Assembly (NCBI GenBank): GCA_900155495.1
Contig: FTLJ01001076.1
Coordinates: forward strand, 1 to 64,000
DNA from: Porogramme epimiltina
Lineage: Eukaryota; Basidiomycota; Agaricomycetes; Polyporales; Polyporaceae
Length of the DNA: 64,000 bases
Reading direction: 5' to 3'
The translations under genes and the position numbers were made by a program. Under the pieces are notes generated by a model that was not told the origin of the DNA, did not search any database, and saw nothing but the letters and a program-made list of their open reading frames with translations. Positions 8,590-20,077 of the stretch are shown piece after piece (the stretch's first letter is position 1; every line of letters begins with the position of its first letter).

Positions 8590-11500
8590 ATGGCCCAAGA
8601 AGACCAGCCCAGGGTGCGCATCCCTCATTTCGGCACACACGGCCACATCAGGACGATCACTGACGACATCCTTCCGGCCAGGTGCTCTCAGCCTCGGTCG
8701 CGGACTTCAAGTACTTCGCCGCCCTTCTCAGAGGTGTCAACTTCGCCAACGTAACGCGTTATCCCCGTCCCCTTATCGCCCACGCGATCCAGGGTGCTGA
8801 CGCCCTCACCCTCGCCACAGCGCGCGTCCGTCTCGATAACCTCCGAGGGCATCACCGTGTCCGTCGAGGAGGCAAAGTGCCTCACCGGTGAGCTCCCGCA
8901 GATCAGCCCTATCCGTCTCAGAACGCGCGAACGAGCACCCGGCCACCATCGCGAAGCGCACGTCCTGTGCCCAGAGCCCTGCTTCTCGCCCATCTAGAGC
9001 GTGTGCCCCGCGCTGCCCCCGCACGTCTCCCATTCGGGGGCGCGCGGAGTGCTGCGCGGAGAGAGTCTGTTTTGCGCCTAGTCTTGTCTCCGCCCACAGC
9101 CTCCTCCCCGTAACAAAGCGCGTATGTGCGCCAGCAGATGTGTTATTGAAAGTCGGAGATATCGTCGCGTGCCACGCGCTCTACCCTTCTGCTCCAACAT
9201 CCGGTGTTCCACCGATGGCCACTCTTCACGGAGCCGCCACGCGCATTCATCGCTGCCGCCCCGCGCACGCCCTGCTGCATACAGTCTCCACGCTCCTTCC
9301 GTACCAGTGGGTATCGTACGTCAGCGGAGGTAATTTGGGGAACGTGACCCGATACGGGGCCAGGTATGAGGTGAGGCCGCCGCGGCGGGGGTACGAACGA
9401 GTTGGATCGGGATCGGAAAGGGTCGACCCGCGAGCCACACCATCTCCCCTTGAGGCAGTCTAGGCCAGCACAAGGGCAGCAGCACCAGCGACAGCAGCTC
9501 CGCGAGCGCCCTGCGCGACCACCAATCGCGCATACAGCCCTGCTTCTGCGCGTACAACCGTCGCGCGCGGAGTCTGATATCTGGCTTCGCGTCTCCACGT
9601 TCCCTCGCCCTGGGGGGGCTTTCAATGCCCCGCACCACGTAAAACACGCTTCTCGCCTGCAAGGGCTGGGAACGCAGCCCGCCACTGAGGCCTGAGGCCC
9701 AGCGCCCCTCCCGAGGGGGCTATGAATTGCCAGGCGCCCCCGCGGTATCTGGGGTGTCACGCCCGCGCGATAGTGGGCACGGGCGGGAGCGGTGGGCAGC
9801 AGCAGCACCCCAGAACGAATTGGTCCTGGGCGAATTTCCGCGCGACGTGGTCGCGGCGTGCGGGCGACGTCGAGAGTGGGGCGATGGCAGTCGGACAGGA
9901 CGCCGCGTCCGCCGCCACCGCCGCCGCCTCGGGCTCTAGTGTCGACCCGACCTGGTCGAGTCGAATCGCTTGCAGAGAGTTCGGGCCTCGACTGTGGTTG
10001 GCTGGCGCCCCGCCCGACGTATCGCCGGGCGAGCTGTGTCCCTCAACAATAGAAGGGCTGCCTTTGGGAGGCGAGCTGTGACCGTGATGAGACAGCGCCG
10101 GCAGTAAGCATCAGGTCCCGACCCAGAGTGCGATGTACTCTGGGCCGGGACTAGGCATGTGCTTGTTGAATGCTATGTATAACAAACACATGTCGAAAGC
10201 GCCGCTCTGGGACGGCCTGCGAGCCATGGGCCTAGTCTGCGGCCGCGCTTACGTTCGCGATAGGCACGCTCAGGACCTGGGACGAAAGGGGGCAACCTGA
10301 GAGAGTTGTGGACTCAGTGAGAAGCTGTGGCCAAGGGGTGCATCTCGAACACTGGGAACATTCACTCCGTTGTGGTCGGAATGGTCGGAATGACGACCAT
10401 TATCAGATAATCGTGAGTCCGTCTAGTTTCCCCTTGAAGTCTCAAGGTCTCTACGCTCACGTTCATCTCCCGGTTTTCAATAGTAATATCGGGCGCCTTC
10501 TCCAGGCCGGGTTGCCAATCGCGGGGCGAGAACATCTTCCTTCTTAGGAATGATGTCATCGCTTTCCTGCCCGTTTGCGTGCCCAGGCAGATCGAACTGC
10601 ACCTGGCCGAGCCGCAGCACGAGCCCGTTCGAACTGTGACGGAGGGGCGCCACTCCCCTCCAGAGAGAGCTTCGCCGTGGCAGCCGGGTGTCTCTCTTCC
10701 CGTTCTCGGCGGACCCACTGACGGACCGTCGAGCAGCGCGCTGACGCCGCCCGGCCTTTCACCCCGCCAGCGACGGCCTTCATCTTCCGCCAGGTCTTCG
10801 ACGAATTCGAGCACCAGCCCGATGCCGCGCGGGCTTCCTCGCAGCAAGATCCCGCGACGCCGCCCGCGTCGTTCGACGAGGACGAGGACGGCAGCGCGAA
10901 TCGGGAGACGACGTCGTTCGAGATCCCGCTCGACACGCTCATGAGCTGCCTGAACGTCTTCGGCTCCGCAGGCCTCGCCTCCGGCTCCACCGTGAAGAAG
11001 CCCGCGGCGCAGGCGGTCGACCTCGACGGAGGGGGCGCGGGGGGTGGTGGTGGCAGCGGCGGCGGCAGAAGAGATAAGGGCAAGGGCCGAGCAGACGCAG
11101 ATCCCGCGGCGGGCAACGCCCGCCTGGACCAGTGGTTTGCGCCCGAGAAGGGAACGGGCATGCGCCTGTCGTACGGGGGGCCCGGGCACCCCCTGACGCT
11201 GTTCGTGTGCGTGCCCCGCGAGTCTATTTCGGCGGGATCTACGCGCCCGCGCCCGCGCGAGAGAGCTGACCCGCGCTGCGCGCCCCCGCAGCGTCGACGA
11301 GGCCGGGGGGCCAGAGGCGATGTGCGAGATCACGACGTGGGACCCTGAGCCGCGCATGGAGCTCGCATTCGACTCGGACGCGGCGTACGTCTCTCTTCTT
11401 CCCTCTTCTGGCCCGGCCACTTGCCCCAAGCTCACCCTTCTCTTCCCCTTCCTCTCCTTCTCCTTCTCCCCCCCTTGCCCTCGCCGGCGCAGCGTCCTGC

Positions 11501-12197
11501 GGATCATCCTCAAAGTGCGCGCGTTCCCTGCCCCTCTCTGCCCCGCGCCCAGACTCACCGCTCTCGCCGCTGCCCGCCCCGCGGCCAGTCGTCGTGGCTG
11601 CGCGACGCGCTCTCCGAGCTCGACTCGTCGACGCAGACGCTGACCATCATCGGGAACCCCCCGCCGCCGGGCAACCGCGCGCCCCGGGGCACCGCGCCGC
11701 CCCGTCTGCGCCTCCGCGCCGTCGGCCAGTTCGGGAGCACGGAGATGGACTACCCGAGCGACTGGGAGGTGCTCGAGACGTGCGAGTGCCCCGTCCCGGT
11801 GTCGTTTACGTGAGTGCCTCCGCCCCCCTCCCCCTCCGCCCCTCAGCCGCCGCTCCGTGCGCCCAGCCGCGCCCGCCCCTGGCGTGCCTGCCGCAGGCTT
11901 TTGCGTCCGGGGGCCCCAGTGCGGCGCGCGCTCACCCGCTCCGCCACGACACGACAGGTACCGCTTCTCGCACGTCGCGCGCACAATGCGCGCGCTCCAG
12001 AGCTCGGTGAAGACGTCCCTGCGCATCGACGACGAGGGGCTTCTGAGCCTGCAGTTCATGATGAGCACCCTGCGGCGCGGCGGGGAGAACGGCACGGCGG
12101 CCTTCATTGAGTTTTGGGTGAGAACCGCGTACAGCCCTCCTTTGTGCGCCTGTGCTGACCCAGGCCCTCGCAGTGCCTTCCGCAAGCTGACGATTAA
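8590..12197 (+). CDS. rad1: DNA damage checkpoint clamp subunit Rad1
   Basis: Nine exons (8590-8613, 8682-8750, 8821-8887, 10771-11206, 11292-11384, 11493-11514, 11589-11809, 11958-12117, 12174-12197) give 371 residues in one frame. The PCNA-like fold starts VLSASVADFKYFAALLRGV, then ASVSITSEGITVSVEEAK. Across intron 3 the protein continues KCLTATAFIFRQVFDEFE, followed by SFEIPLDTLMSCLNVFG, a Gly-rich acidic loop, VLRIILKSSWLRDALSELD and the C-terminal strand AFIEFWCLPQADD. Rad1 forms the 9-1-1 ring with Rad9 and Hus1 and activates the ATR pathway at damaged DNA. Intron 3 is 1883 nt, about 30 times normal for this window, and holds an apparent insertion. Exon 6 is 22 nt. The donor for exon 5 is gtacgt at 11385, needed to keep frame. 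Confidence 0.93.
8888..10770 (+). other. Oversized RAD1 intron 3 with probable inserted DNA
   Basis: The intron starts at gtgagc after exon 3 and ends at a pyrimidine-rich ccccgccag, with a branch-like ctgac about 25-30 nt upstream. Both splice sites give a perfect Rad1 junction, so the 1883 nt between must be removed. The content is GC-rich and unlike the flanking exons, and no complete gene was found. A coding-like minus-strand segment lies at 10362-10560. I could not identify terminal inverted repeats or target-site duplications by eye. Confidence 0.7.
10362..10560 (-). pseudogene. Coding-like antisense fragment inside RAD1 intron 3
   Basis: Read on the minus strand, the frame encodes a balanced, protein-like stretch: FLRRKMFSPRDWQPGLEKAP, then DITIENREMNVSVETLRLQG and RTHDYLIMVVIPTIPTTTE before a stop. 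This differs from the Arg/Pro/Ala-rich noise elsewhere in the GC-rich sequence. Upstream on the minus strand it runs into the antisense of RAD1 exon 4, so only this end is meaningful. I do not recognise the family. It may be the remnant of a captured or inserted gene. Confidence 0.3.
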
Positions 12198-12353
12198 GGG
12201 TGAACGCCGGTCTTCCCCCCGCTCGGCCTAGCCATGTATTGATAGTCATTCCGTTATACTAGTCCCCCATGTTTTTGTGCTAGCAATACTCAGTCCGTGG
12301 CAAGGGGATGCTCTAAGCATTAAAGGGTGATTACTCCGAAGTACATTAGTGCA

Positions 12354-13507
12354 TTAGAGCAGACCGTCTAGGAAGGAGGTAGTTTTAGGCTTTGGCGCTG
12401 CCGCCTCCGGAGTGGGGATAGACGGCCTCGGCTTGCGCTCGGGGAGGTAGTCAGCGATGACAGAGTCGAAGTCCGCCGGGGACTTGGGAACTGCAGCTCC
12501 CTTCAGCACGTGCACGCCGTTCGGGGAGTGGAGGCACTCACCAGCAGCCGCGCGCGCCTTGACGGACGCGTCGAGCATGTTGCCCACGATGAGCCTCCGG
12601 ATCGCCGCGCCGTCGAGCGGGGCGGGCGCGGGCGCCGCCTTCGGGCTGGGCTTCGCGGCCGCGGCCGTGTCGGGGTGCGGCGTCTCGCGGAACGTGCCCG
12701 TGGGCGCGGACGCGAGCCCGAGGTGCGCGAGGACGTCGCCCTTGGTGAGCATCCCGCGCACGCCCGTGCCCGTGATCTTCGCGATGTCCGCCTCGCCCAT
12801 ACCGTGCTCCTGCACGAGCCGGAGGACGGAGGGGAAGAGCGGGCGGTCCGTCTTGGGGATGTGCGAGTGTGCCTGGGCGGACGGGGTGGAGGGGGCCGGG
12901 GGTGCGGAGGTTGAGGGCGAAGGAGGGGGAGGTGAGGGAGAGGCTTGCTTGGGCGCGGGCGCGGGTTCGTCTGCGGGGACCTCGAGGTTAGAGATGTCGT
13001 CGCCCTCCTCTGCGAGGAGCGCAATGGTCTTCCCGACGGGGATGTTCTTCGTGCCGTCCGGTGCCTGCGAGGAGACTTAATGCTTATAACGCATATGAGA
13101 ACACACTGCGACGCACAATGATCTTCCCAAGAACACCGTCATCCTGGGCCTCTACGTCGATCGTGGCCTTGTCCGTCTCCTGCAATGCGGATTGCACGGT
13201 GAGCGGCACGCAAGCAGCGCTAACGCGTGGCAGGTCATCGAAGACGTGTACGCACAATTTCGAGCAAAACGTCACCCGCCGCAAAAGCCTCACCCTCCTT
13301 CTTTTTCCACGACGCGATACCACCCTCCGTCATCGTTGGCGACATGGCTGGCATGGCGAATTTGGAGACCGCACTCCGGGCCGCGGTCATGTGCATCCCT
13401 GCTCGCACTTTTCAGTAAACGGGCTGCGTGCTGGCACTAGAGGGCTTACATCGTCGGCTCGACGAGGCGCGAAGGGCAGCCTTGGAGACGTGGTGGAGGG
13501 GCTGCAT
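12354..13507 (-). CDS. PDX1: Pyruvate dehydrogenase complex protein X component (E3-binding protein)
   Basis: Five exons (13450-13507, 13256-13398, 13117-13179, 12542-13064, 12354-12496) give 309 residues. The N-terminus is a basic, hydroxylated mitochondrial presequence. A lipoyl domain follows ([20 protein letters not shown], then [20 protein letters not shown]) with the lipoyl lysine at about K71. A Pro/Ala linker leads to a peripheral subunit-binding domain at about 135-190 ([20 protein letters not shown], then [14 protein letters not shown]). After another linker the protein ends [17 protein letters not shown] and TTSFLDGLL. There is no C-terminal acyltransferase domain with its HxxxDG motif, which separates PDX1 from E2. 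PDX1 anchors E3 (lipoamide dehydrogenase) to the pyruvate dehydrogenase core in the matrix. The last acceptor could be one of two nearby AGs. Confidence 0.9.
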
Positions 13508-14495
13508 GGCGTCGGGGGAGAAGGAGGTGAAGTCGTACGTTCGCAGAGTCCGCGGCGGTCCCCCACCACTCCCGGACGCTGCCGACGCGAGCATAGACGA
13601 CCCCATCCAATAGAGCTCTATTACATAAGTAATGCCACTTAGTAATTGTTTCTATTTCTAATAGCGTTTATGCTGCCCGGTCTTATCAACGGTCTGGGTG
13701 CTACAAATAGTGTTCCCCGAGCACTTCCAATCGTCTGTGACAGCCATCAAGTCGGAGAAAAGCCGGCACGAGGAGAATAGGAAAGAACCAATATTAATGT
13801 TCATGAGCACTCACTGTGACCGGCAGCAGCCCTCAGTGTGAGACTCAAAGCCGGGCAGATAAACACTAACATTAAGGGGAAGAGCCTGATATCAAGTGTA
13901 CCTTTGAGCCGTTCGTAAAGTCTATGGTGCCCTCTATGGCCCTCACAACGTAGTGAAAGGCTGAGCCTATCACTGCGTCAGCGAGGGCCAGTAAGGAGAT
14001 CGAGCGCGGCCACAAGCGGCGGCAAGTGCCTGGCGCCGGCCCAGCCTGTCAATCCCTCCGGCCCCGCGCGCGGACTCAGTGCCTTTCGCTTCTTACCGTC
14101 ACCATGAACGCTTCATCTCGTCTCTATTGAGGCCACACACAACAATCGCTGAGCCCGCGGGAGGCGCATACACCTACGGTAAGCGAGCCCTACGTGAACA
14201 ATGATATGTTACGCTGACCGCGAGCGCGCGAGGTAGGTTTCATGCCCTTTGGCTTAGGAGCGGACGTCCTATCAGCTCGAAGACCCCCCAACAGACTCGT
14301 CACCACGCAATCGTTCAACACTCGAGAGCCACGTATCCTCAGTCAGTGGCTCTCACACTCAAGTCCATGTATTCTACTTACTGCGAATGAGGCAGCCCTT
14401 CGCCCAAGGACTGAACCTCCTACCCGCTGCAAGTCTATACGAACACAACCTTCAACGCGTTGAAAAACGGGCTTGTTGGGACACTCGGAGAGCCG
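13508..14495. promoter_or_regulatory. Divergent intergenic region PDX1 / SCAP
   Basis: About 990 bp separate the two start codons and must contain both promoters. No gene, tRNA or recognisable motif was seen in it. Confidence 0.4.
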
Positions 14496-17400
14496 ATGCA
14501 CACACCAATGAATGCCGCGCTGCAGCGTGCACGGCTAATTGGGACACAATTCTTCTACCGCTTCGGCATGTGCGTATGCCATCCTTCTGCTCCCTCCCCT
14601 ACCCCGTTCATCCCCTCCCCAGCCATTGCGCGACCCACCAGATTCGCCTTATCCTCGTCTCCTCGGTCGTCATTACCTCCCTTCTCTTCCCCGCTATCGC
14701 CAGCTACTACTCTTCCCAAACCCAATATTTTGCCGGCTTTACCCTCCGCGTCCTCGACTCCCTCCTCACCCCGGACGATATCTCAAGCTATTTCGCACAG
14801 CACGACCTCCGCCACTTATGGGAAGGGGATTCCGCCCTGCAGACGCGCGAGGACTCGGTCGCTCGGGCGAGGTGTGGCATGGAAGGCGTCTTGCGCGAGG
14901 AGCGCGTCCTCGTGGGCAGCGTCTCGCCCGAAGCCGGACTTGGAGCCCTCGACAAGGGTACCCTCTACGCGGCCTTCCAGCTGGAGCGGCGTATCACGGA
15001 AGCCCTATCAACACGTGGCATAAGGTGCCTCCAGACCCGTGATGGGTCGTGCTTCTCGCTCAGCCCCTCCGCACTCTGGGGCTACGACGAGCTTGCACTG
15101 CTTTCCGACGACAATGTCTTGGACACCATCAATTACTCACAGAACATCACCGTAGCCGGGATTGCCATTACTCCGGATATGGTCCTCGCCGGTCGGGATT
15201 TGCGCGACTCGACGTCCAATTACGTCGACTCGTCCACGTTCCTGGTGCTCACTTACTTTTTCCCCGAGAAGGATTGCTTTGGGAACGACGGCCACTTCCA
15301 ATGGCTCCACGCACTCGAGGATGCCGGCGGAGATGCGGGTGAACTTGTTGTCCTGGCGCAGCAACCGCACCTGATCGCTCTCGAAGTAAGTCGGCGAGTT
15401 TCGGTCGTTCGGAGCGCTGGTACATCATGCTGCTTACTTACGCGTCATCCCGACAGCATCGGAAGGACCTGTCTCTACGGAACCGGTTCTCGATGCTTTC
15501 GGTGCTAACATACGTGGCGTATACCGCGTTTAGCATCTACTGTTTCGTGCTCTTTAGGAAGATGAATATGGTACACTCCCGGATTGGTCTCGCATTCACA
15601 GGAATCGTGGAAGTCGTAGTCAGTACGATCACCAGTGTCAGCGTATGTTCGCTGGTTGGATTCCGCGTGACCATGGTTCCATTGGAGCTGTTTCCGATAA
15701 TCCTTGTCTTCATTGGCGTGGAGAACATGTCCAGCATTGTGCGTAATTCATCTTGTTTTATCCGAGCGATGTCTAATAGGAGAATAGGTTGAAGCGGTAG
15801 TGAAGACGTCCATCTCGCTTCCCGTAAAGGAACGAGTTGCTCAAGGTCTCAGTCGTGCGGGAACTTCGAACACTCTCAAGGTCGTTTCCTACAACGCCGT
15901 GCTCGGTGTCATAGCCGTATTCTCCACCGGAGCGATCAGACAGTTTTGCGCATTTTCGATCGTTGTCCTTGTGGCACACTGGTTCCTTGTCCATACGTTC
16001 TTTGTCACTGTCGTGTCTATCGACATACAGCGTCTTGAGGCTAGTATTGGCAGCGAACTTTCTGTGGATGTGCTCTCACGTGTATTTACAGCTCGACGAA
16101 TTGCTGCGTCAGAATGCAAACCTCACCCCTTCAGTCATCGCGGATCCTAGGAAGACGACCTCCACACCCTCCAAGACGAAACTCGGTTCCACCTGGATCG
16201 GGGTAAAAAATCTCCTGCGTGGGAGGCCGGCGAAAAACATTAGTTTGTTCCTGGTCAGTGCGCGTGCGACGATTTCGAATGTTTCCCCCCTATTAACTGT
16301 CCCTTGTGGCACGATTCCAGTTGCTTGCCATAACGGGGGCGCTGTATTACACCACATCGCCCCAAGCCGTCGGCGGCCAACAAGCATCTAAATCCCTCAA
16401 TTCCCGCAATCCACTCGCTCAGCTCTCTCTCTCGCGGAACACCGCTCACGACAACGTCACCCCCGCTCAGCGAATTTGGCAGATTCTCAACCCTAGTGAA
16501 GGCTCCCTCGTTCACATTCGCATCGAATCCCCCACGATTCTCGTCTTAGGTAACGCCGACACGGAAACACTGGACAACATGACTGCGGACACCGAGAAGC
16601 CGACCCGGCCCCGCATCCCTCGCCTATGGAGTCGCACCGTGCGCCCTATCATCTGGCTTCTGAAGACCTTCGTGTTTCCTATCACGGCAACCACGGTGGC
16701 CCTATACGGATTACTTCTGTACCTGCTCAAGGACGCCGAGCTTCTCGAAGCACAGCGGAATGCGCCAGAGCCTGACTCTCCCAGTGGCGACGAGGTCTCG
16801 ACGGCCGAGAGCGGGATATCCTTCTCTACCCTACCACGCGCCTTTGCTACAGATGTCGAGCTCATCGCCTCTAGTGAGGACGGCAAGATCGTCATCACCG
16901 TCGGCCTCCGCAATGAGCTCGTTGTCTGGCGCACGGAAACGCAGTCGCATGTCGTAGTGGACACCTCGACTTTCGTCCTCGGAAGTGCTAGCACCCCGTC
17001 GGCCGCCACGACCATCACCGCGGTCGCAATGAACGCGTTGGGTAACGTCTGTGCAGTCGGCACGGGAGCCGGGACGATAGCCGTCTTCCTCATTGGTAAC
17101 CAGCAACTCAAACCCCTCCCCCATTTCCAGCTCGAGCACCTCTCCTCCGGAGTTACTAACCTCCACTTCACCGGAACGCTGAAGTTTGCCTCCGGCGCCA
17201 CATCTCCCATGCGGCCCGCATCAGAGCCCCCCACCACCCTCACCTGCCAGCTTTACGCGGCGTACGAGAATGGCGCCGTCGTCGAGTGGGACGTGCTCTC
17301 GTTCACCAACCCCCGCTATATCACCCCGTCTCGCGCGGCCTCGGTCATGAGATCGATGCTCCTTCCGATTCAGGCCGACGGTCGACTACTCGTCGGATTT

Positions 17401-18702
17401 TCCCTGGACGACGGGGTCCTGGAACTCTGCAATGTCGAGCGCGCGAACCCCGTCCTCGTCGGAGAATGTCCGATCAGCGGCGGCAACCCCTCGGACCTCG
17501 TCGCGCGAGCACACGTGTGCGTCGTCGAGCTGGACGGCGAGAAACGCACAATCCTTGCCGCAGCTACACAGGCCGGCATCATATCTCTATGGGACGTGCA
17601 CTCCCGCCAGTGCCTCATCATCATCGATGAACCCTTTGGAGATATTGGCGGACTGAAGCTCTCCCCGGTCGAAGTGTCAACATGCACGACATGCGGCGAG
17701 CTCCCGGTCGAGAACTTCTCCATCACATTCTCCGTCGGGGACATCGTCCAGTTCTACCGCGCCTATCTCACCCTCCCCACACGGCGTTGCGCGTGTCCTC
17801 GCAACATCCCTCAACAAGCTCCCCGTTCCAGTCTCCTTGGAAAACACCGCTCACGCAGTGGAAGCAACGCCTCCGTCGCATCAACAGGGACCAACACTCC
17901 CGTCCGCACACGCTCGAGGAAGTCATCCCTATCCTCGTCCCCTCCGAATATCTTCCCCGTTTCAGGCCACGGCGTCCACTCGCGTCGAGTGTCTGAGAAG
18001 GACACCCTCCGGCGCGCATCAGAGACGTTCCTGATCAACAACCCGGACTACTACGAGTACGAGACGCCGATCGGGCCGCAAGACGTGACGCCTGCCTCGA
18101 GCTTCCTCGCCGCGCACACACAGCCGTCGATCTGGCAGAGCCTCGTCGTCGTCCGCGTCGCGGAGACGACCGTCGAGCGCGGCGGCTGGGACGTCGGGCA
18201 CGACAAGATCGTCGGCATCCGCCGCCGGCCCCGCGCGCCGCTGCCCCGCCGCACGAGCTCGGACATGAAGGCGCAGCTCGCGGCCGAGCAGGCGGGCGGC
18301 CTCACCGCGGCCGCGCTCGACCGCTGGGAGCTGTGGACGTTCGACCCCCTCGAGCGCCGCCTGCAAGCGTCGCCGCTCCTCGCGCTCAACCGCTGGTCGT
18401 CGCCGCCGCGCCCGAAGCACAAGGCCACGAGGAGCGGGAGCGCGCTCGCTGGACCGGGCGCGGGCGCAGGCTCGGGACGCGTCACCGCGCCGCTGCCCAA
18501 GCGGCGGGGCGTCGTCCCGCGGCTGCACTTCACGCGGGTGTCGCCGTTCTTGAGCACGCCGTCGTGTTGTCTTGCTGGTTTCGGGAACACCGTTGGCCTC
18601 TTCAGGTTCGACCTCGATCGGAAGCGCGTGGGCGGGTCGAGCTCCGGCTCGCCGCCGAGGCCTCCGAGGGACGGCCGGCCGCTGGGGGGCAGGGAGGACT
18701 AG
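14496..18702 (+). CDS. SCP1: SREBP cleavage-activating protein (SCAP-type sterol sensor)
   Basis: Six exons (14496-14569, 14623-15385, 15457-15738, 15788-16039, 16092-16253, 16321-18702) give 1304 residues. A first membrane span follows HCATHQIRLILVSSVVITSL, then a luminal loop containing YFFPEKDCFGND. The sterol-sensing domain (about residues 285-460) holds five hydrophobic spans, with VLTYVAYTAFSIYCFVLF and VPLELFPIILVFIGVENM. Later spans occur near LLAITGALYYT and PITATTVALYGLLLYLL. The C-terminal roughly 750 residues form WD40-type repeats (for example DGKIVITVGLRNELVVWRTE, ATQAGIISLWDVHSRQC). SCAP binds SREBP in the ER and escorts it to proteolytic activation when sterol or oxygen is low. 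The intron at 16040-16091 (52 nt) uses a GC donor. ATG 14496 is the first in-frame methionine. Confidence 0.9.
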
Positions 18703-19330
18703 GTGGGTGCGGCTTAGACTATAGACTCGTCTCCGACGACGACCGCAGCGCTGCCTGTTAGATGTATACGATACACGGACTCTGTATAATGTGCGCGGGC
18801 GCCTAGAGGGCGCGCGCATCGTCATGATTCGTACGTTCTGGTTCACGCTATGTACAGTCTTTCTTGCAGGCATCGCCATATATTCTTCTGTATGATAGGA
18901 AATGTAAACAGTACGGAACCTATTCACCCGCCTCAATATATAGCGATTATTCTGGGAACACGGGCCCAGTTTCCATACTGAGCATGCTTTGAATCTCCGA
19001 CCTCCGAACCATTGGGTTCGGGAGGCTGGGGCGGTCAGCCTTTTGCAAGGCACCATCCACCATTCTACTATATCCTCCCCTCACGTCTCACAGACCTCCC
19101 ACACTACGTCGCGCCAGGTCCCCTACATAAATTTCTCCTGTGAGTCCCTTCTTTCCCCTTTATCATTCTTTTAACAGTTGTACTAATAGCTCAGCTAGTA
19201 GTTTCTCGCAAGCAACCGGACCTTCACCCCTATAAATCCTATCAACAGCCACAGCTACAGCTCGGTTGTACGTATCCACCGAAGTTGATAGGAGGCATAC
19301 TTACTCATTGGCCATTATCAGCATAACGAC
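18703..19330. other. Intergenic region downstream of SCAP
   Basis: This gap contains the SCAP 3' flank and the promoter of the next gene. A long minus-strand frame overlapping the SCAP end is Arg-rich and antisense to SCAP exon 6, so it is not called. Confidence 0.4.
19231..19238 (+). promoter_or_regulatory. TATA-like box
   Basis: tataaatc after a C-rich run lies about 100 bp before the ATG at 19331. Position and sequence fit a core promoter; this is inference. Confidence 0.35.
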
Positions 19331-20077
19331 ATGGATTGGCTCCATCAACACTGGAAACAGGTCTTGGACACTCACGCTAGTACCCAAGTAGACCAGGAGG
19401 CCGCTACTCTGGAGCATGATCTTGGCGGACTGCAGGGTGCTCGCCTTTCGTGGATCTACCCACCCCACCTCGGCTTCATGGTCAAACCTCCATGGCTGTC
19501 CCCGCCCGTGCTGGGAATGTCTAGTGGCCTCGACACGAGGGCGGAACAACTGGCTGAGGCTGGCCACCCCGATGGTTCAACAATCACTGTCGACCTGGAC
19601 TACTCGGTCGATTATATGGATGCTACAATGATCAACCAGACCTACGCCACCAACCTGTCTAAGGATCGTCCTGAGCTCGATATCGTTGTCGGCAAGATCA
19701 TGGCAGCGGGCCGTCCGACACAAGAATCGGCGCAAACAATCCTGGCTGTCGTGACGCTCAAGTGCACCTCTTCTAGCGCTGTGGTATCCTTTGCTCAGCT
19801 ACTCAACCACATGCGGCAGGCAGCTAAGCGTAAGTCTGCTCTCGACTTTGGTCAGCCCCTGCTAGGAGTTCTCGTCCTCGGCGGCACCGCGCGCAGATAC
19901 CAAATCAATCCTGGTCAACACGCGGCGGGTTCCGGGCTCTTCGAAGTCTACGACGTGGACCGCGGCTGTCTTGTCGATCCCAAGGACCCAGTTATACCGG
20001 AGTGTGGCTTGGAATCGGATGGGCGGGAGTTGAACGAGTGGTTTGATAAGCAGGCCAAGCACTTTCGAAACATGTAG
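19331..20077 (+). CDS. Unrecognised intronless protein, 248 aa
   Basis: A single open frame encodes 248 residues with balanced composition and no signal peptide or membrane span. Visible features are an aromatic N-terminus (MDWLHQHWKQVLDTHAS), a central ITVDLDYSVDYMDATM, a helix-rich RPTQESAQTILAVVTLKC, a hydrophobic strand QPLLGVLVLGGTARRYQI, and a C-terminal segment LFEVYDVDRGCLVDP ending in an acidic/basic helix (LNEWFDKQAKHF). The alternation of strands and the closing helix suggest a folded alpha/beta domain, but I recognise no family. It is probably a lineage-restricted Agaricomycete protein. A TATA-like box about 100 bp upstream supports expression. The gene is convergent with the downstream F-box gene. 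Confidence 0.6.
   Translation: MDWLHQHWKQVLDTHASTQVDQEAATLEHDLGGLQGARLSWIYPPHLGFMVKPPWLSPPVLGMSSGLDTRAEQLAEAGHPDGSTITVDLDYSVDYMDATMINQTYATNLSKDRPELDIVVGKIMAAGRPTQESAQTILAVVTLKCTSSSAVVSFAQLLNHMRQAAKRKSALDFGQPLLGVLVLGGTARRYQINPGQHAAGSGLFEVYDVDRGCLVDPKDPVIPECGLESDGRELNEWFDKQAKHFRNM

Noticed and set aside
10362..12185. 607-aa minus-strand open frame across RAD1
   Set aside because: Most of it is antisense to RAD1 exons and Arg/Gly-rich. Only the 3' end inside the intron looks protein-like.
18019..19056. 345-aa minus-strand frame overlapping the SCAP end
   Set aside because: It is antisense of SCAP exon 6, with an Arg/Ala-rich composition artefact and no motifs.
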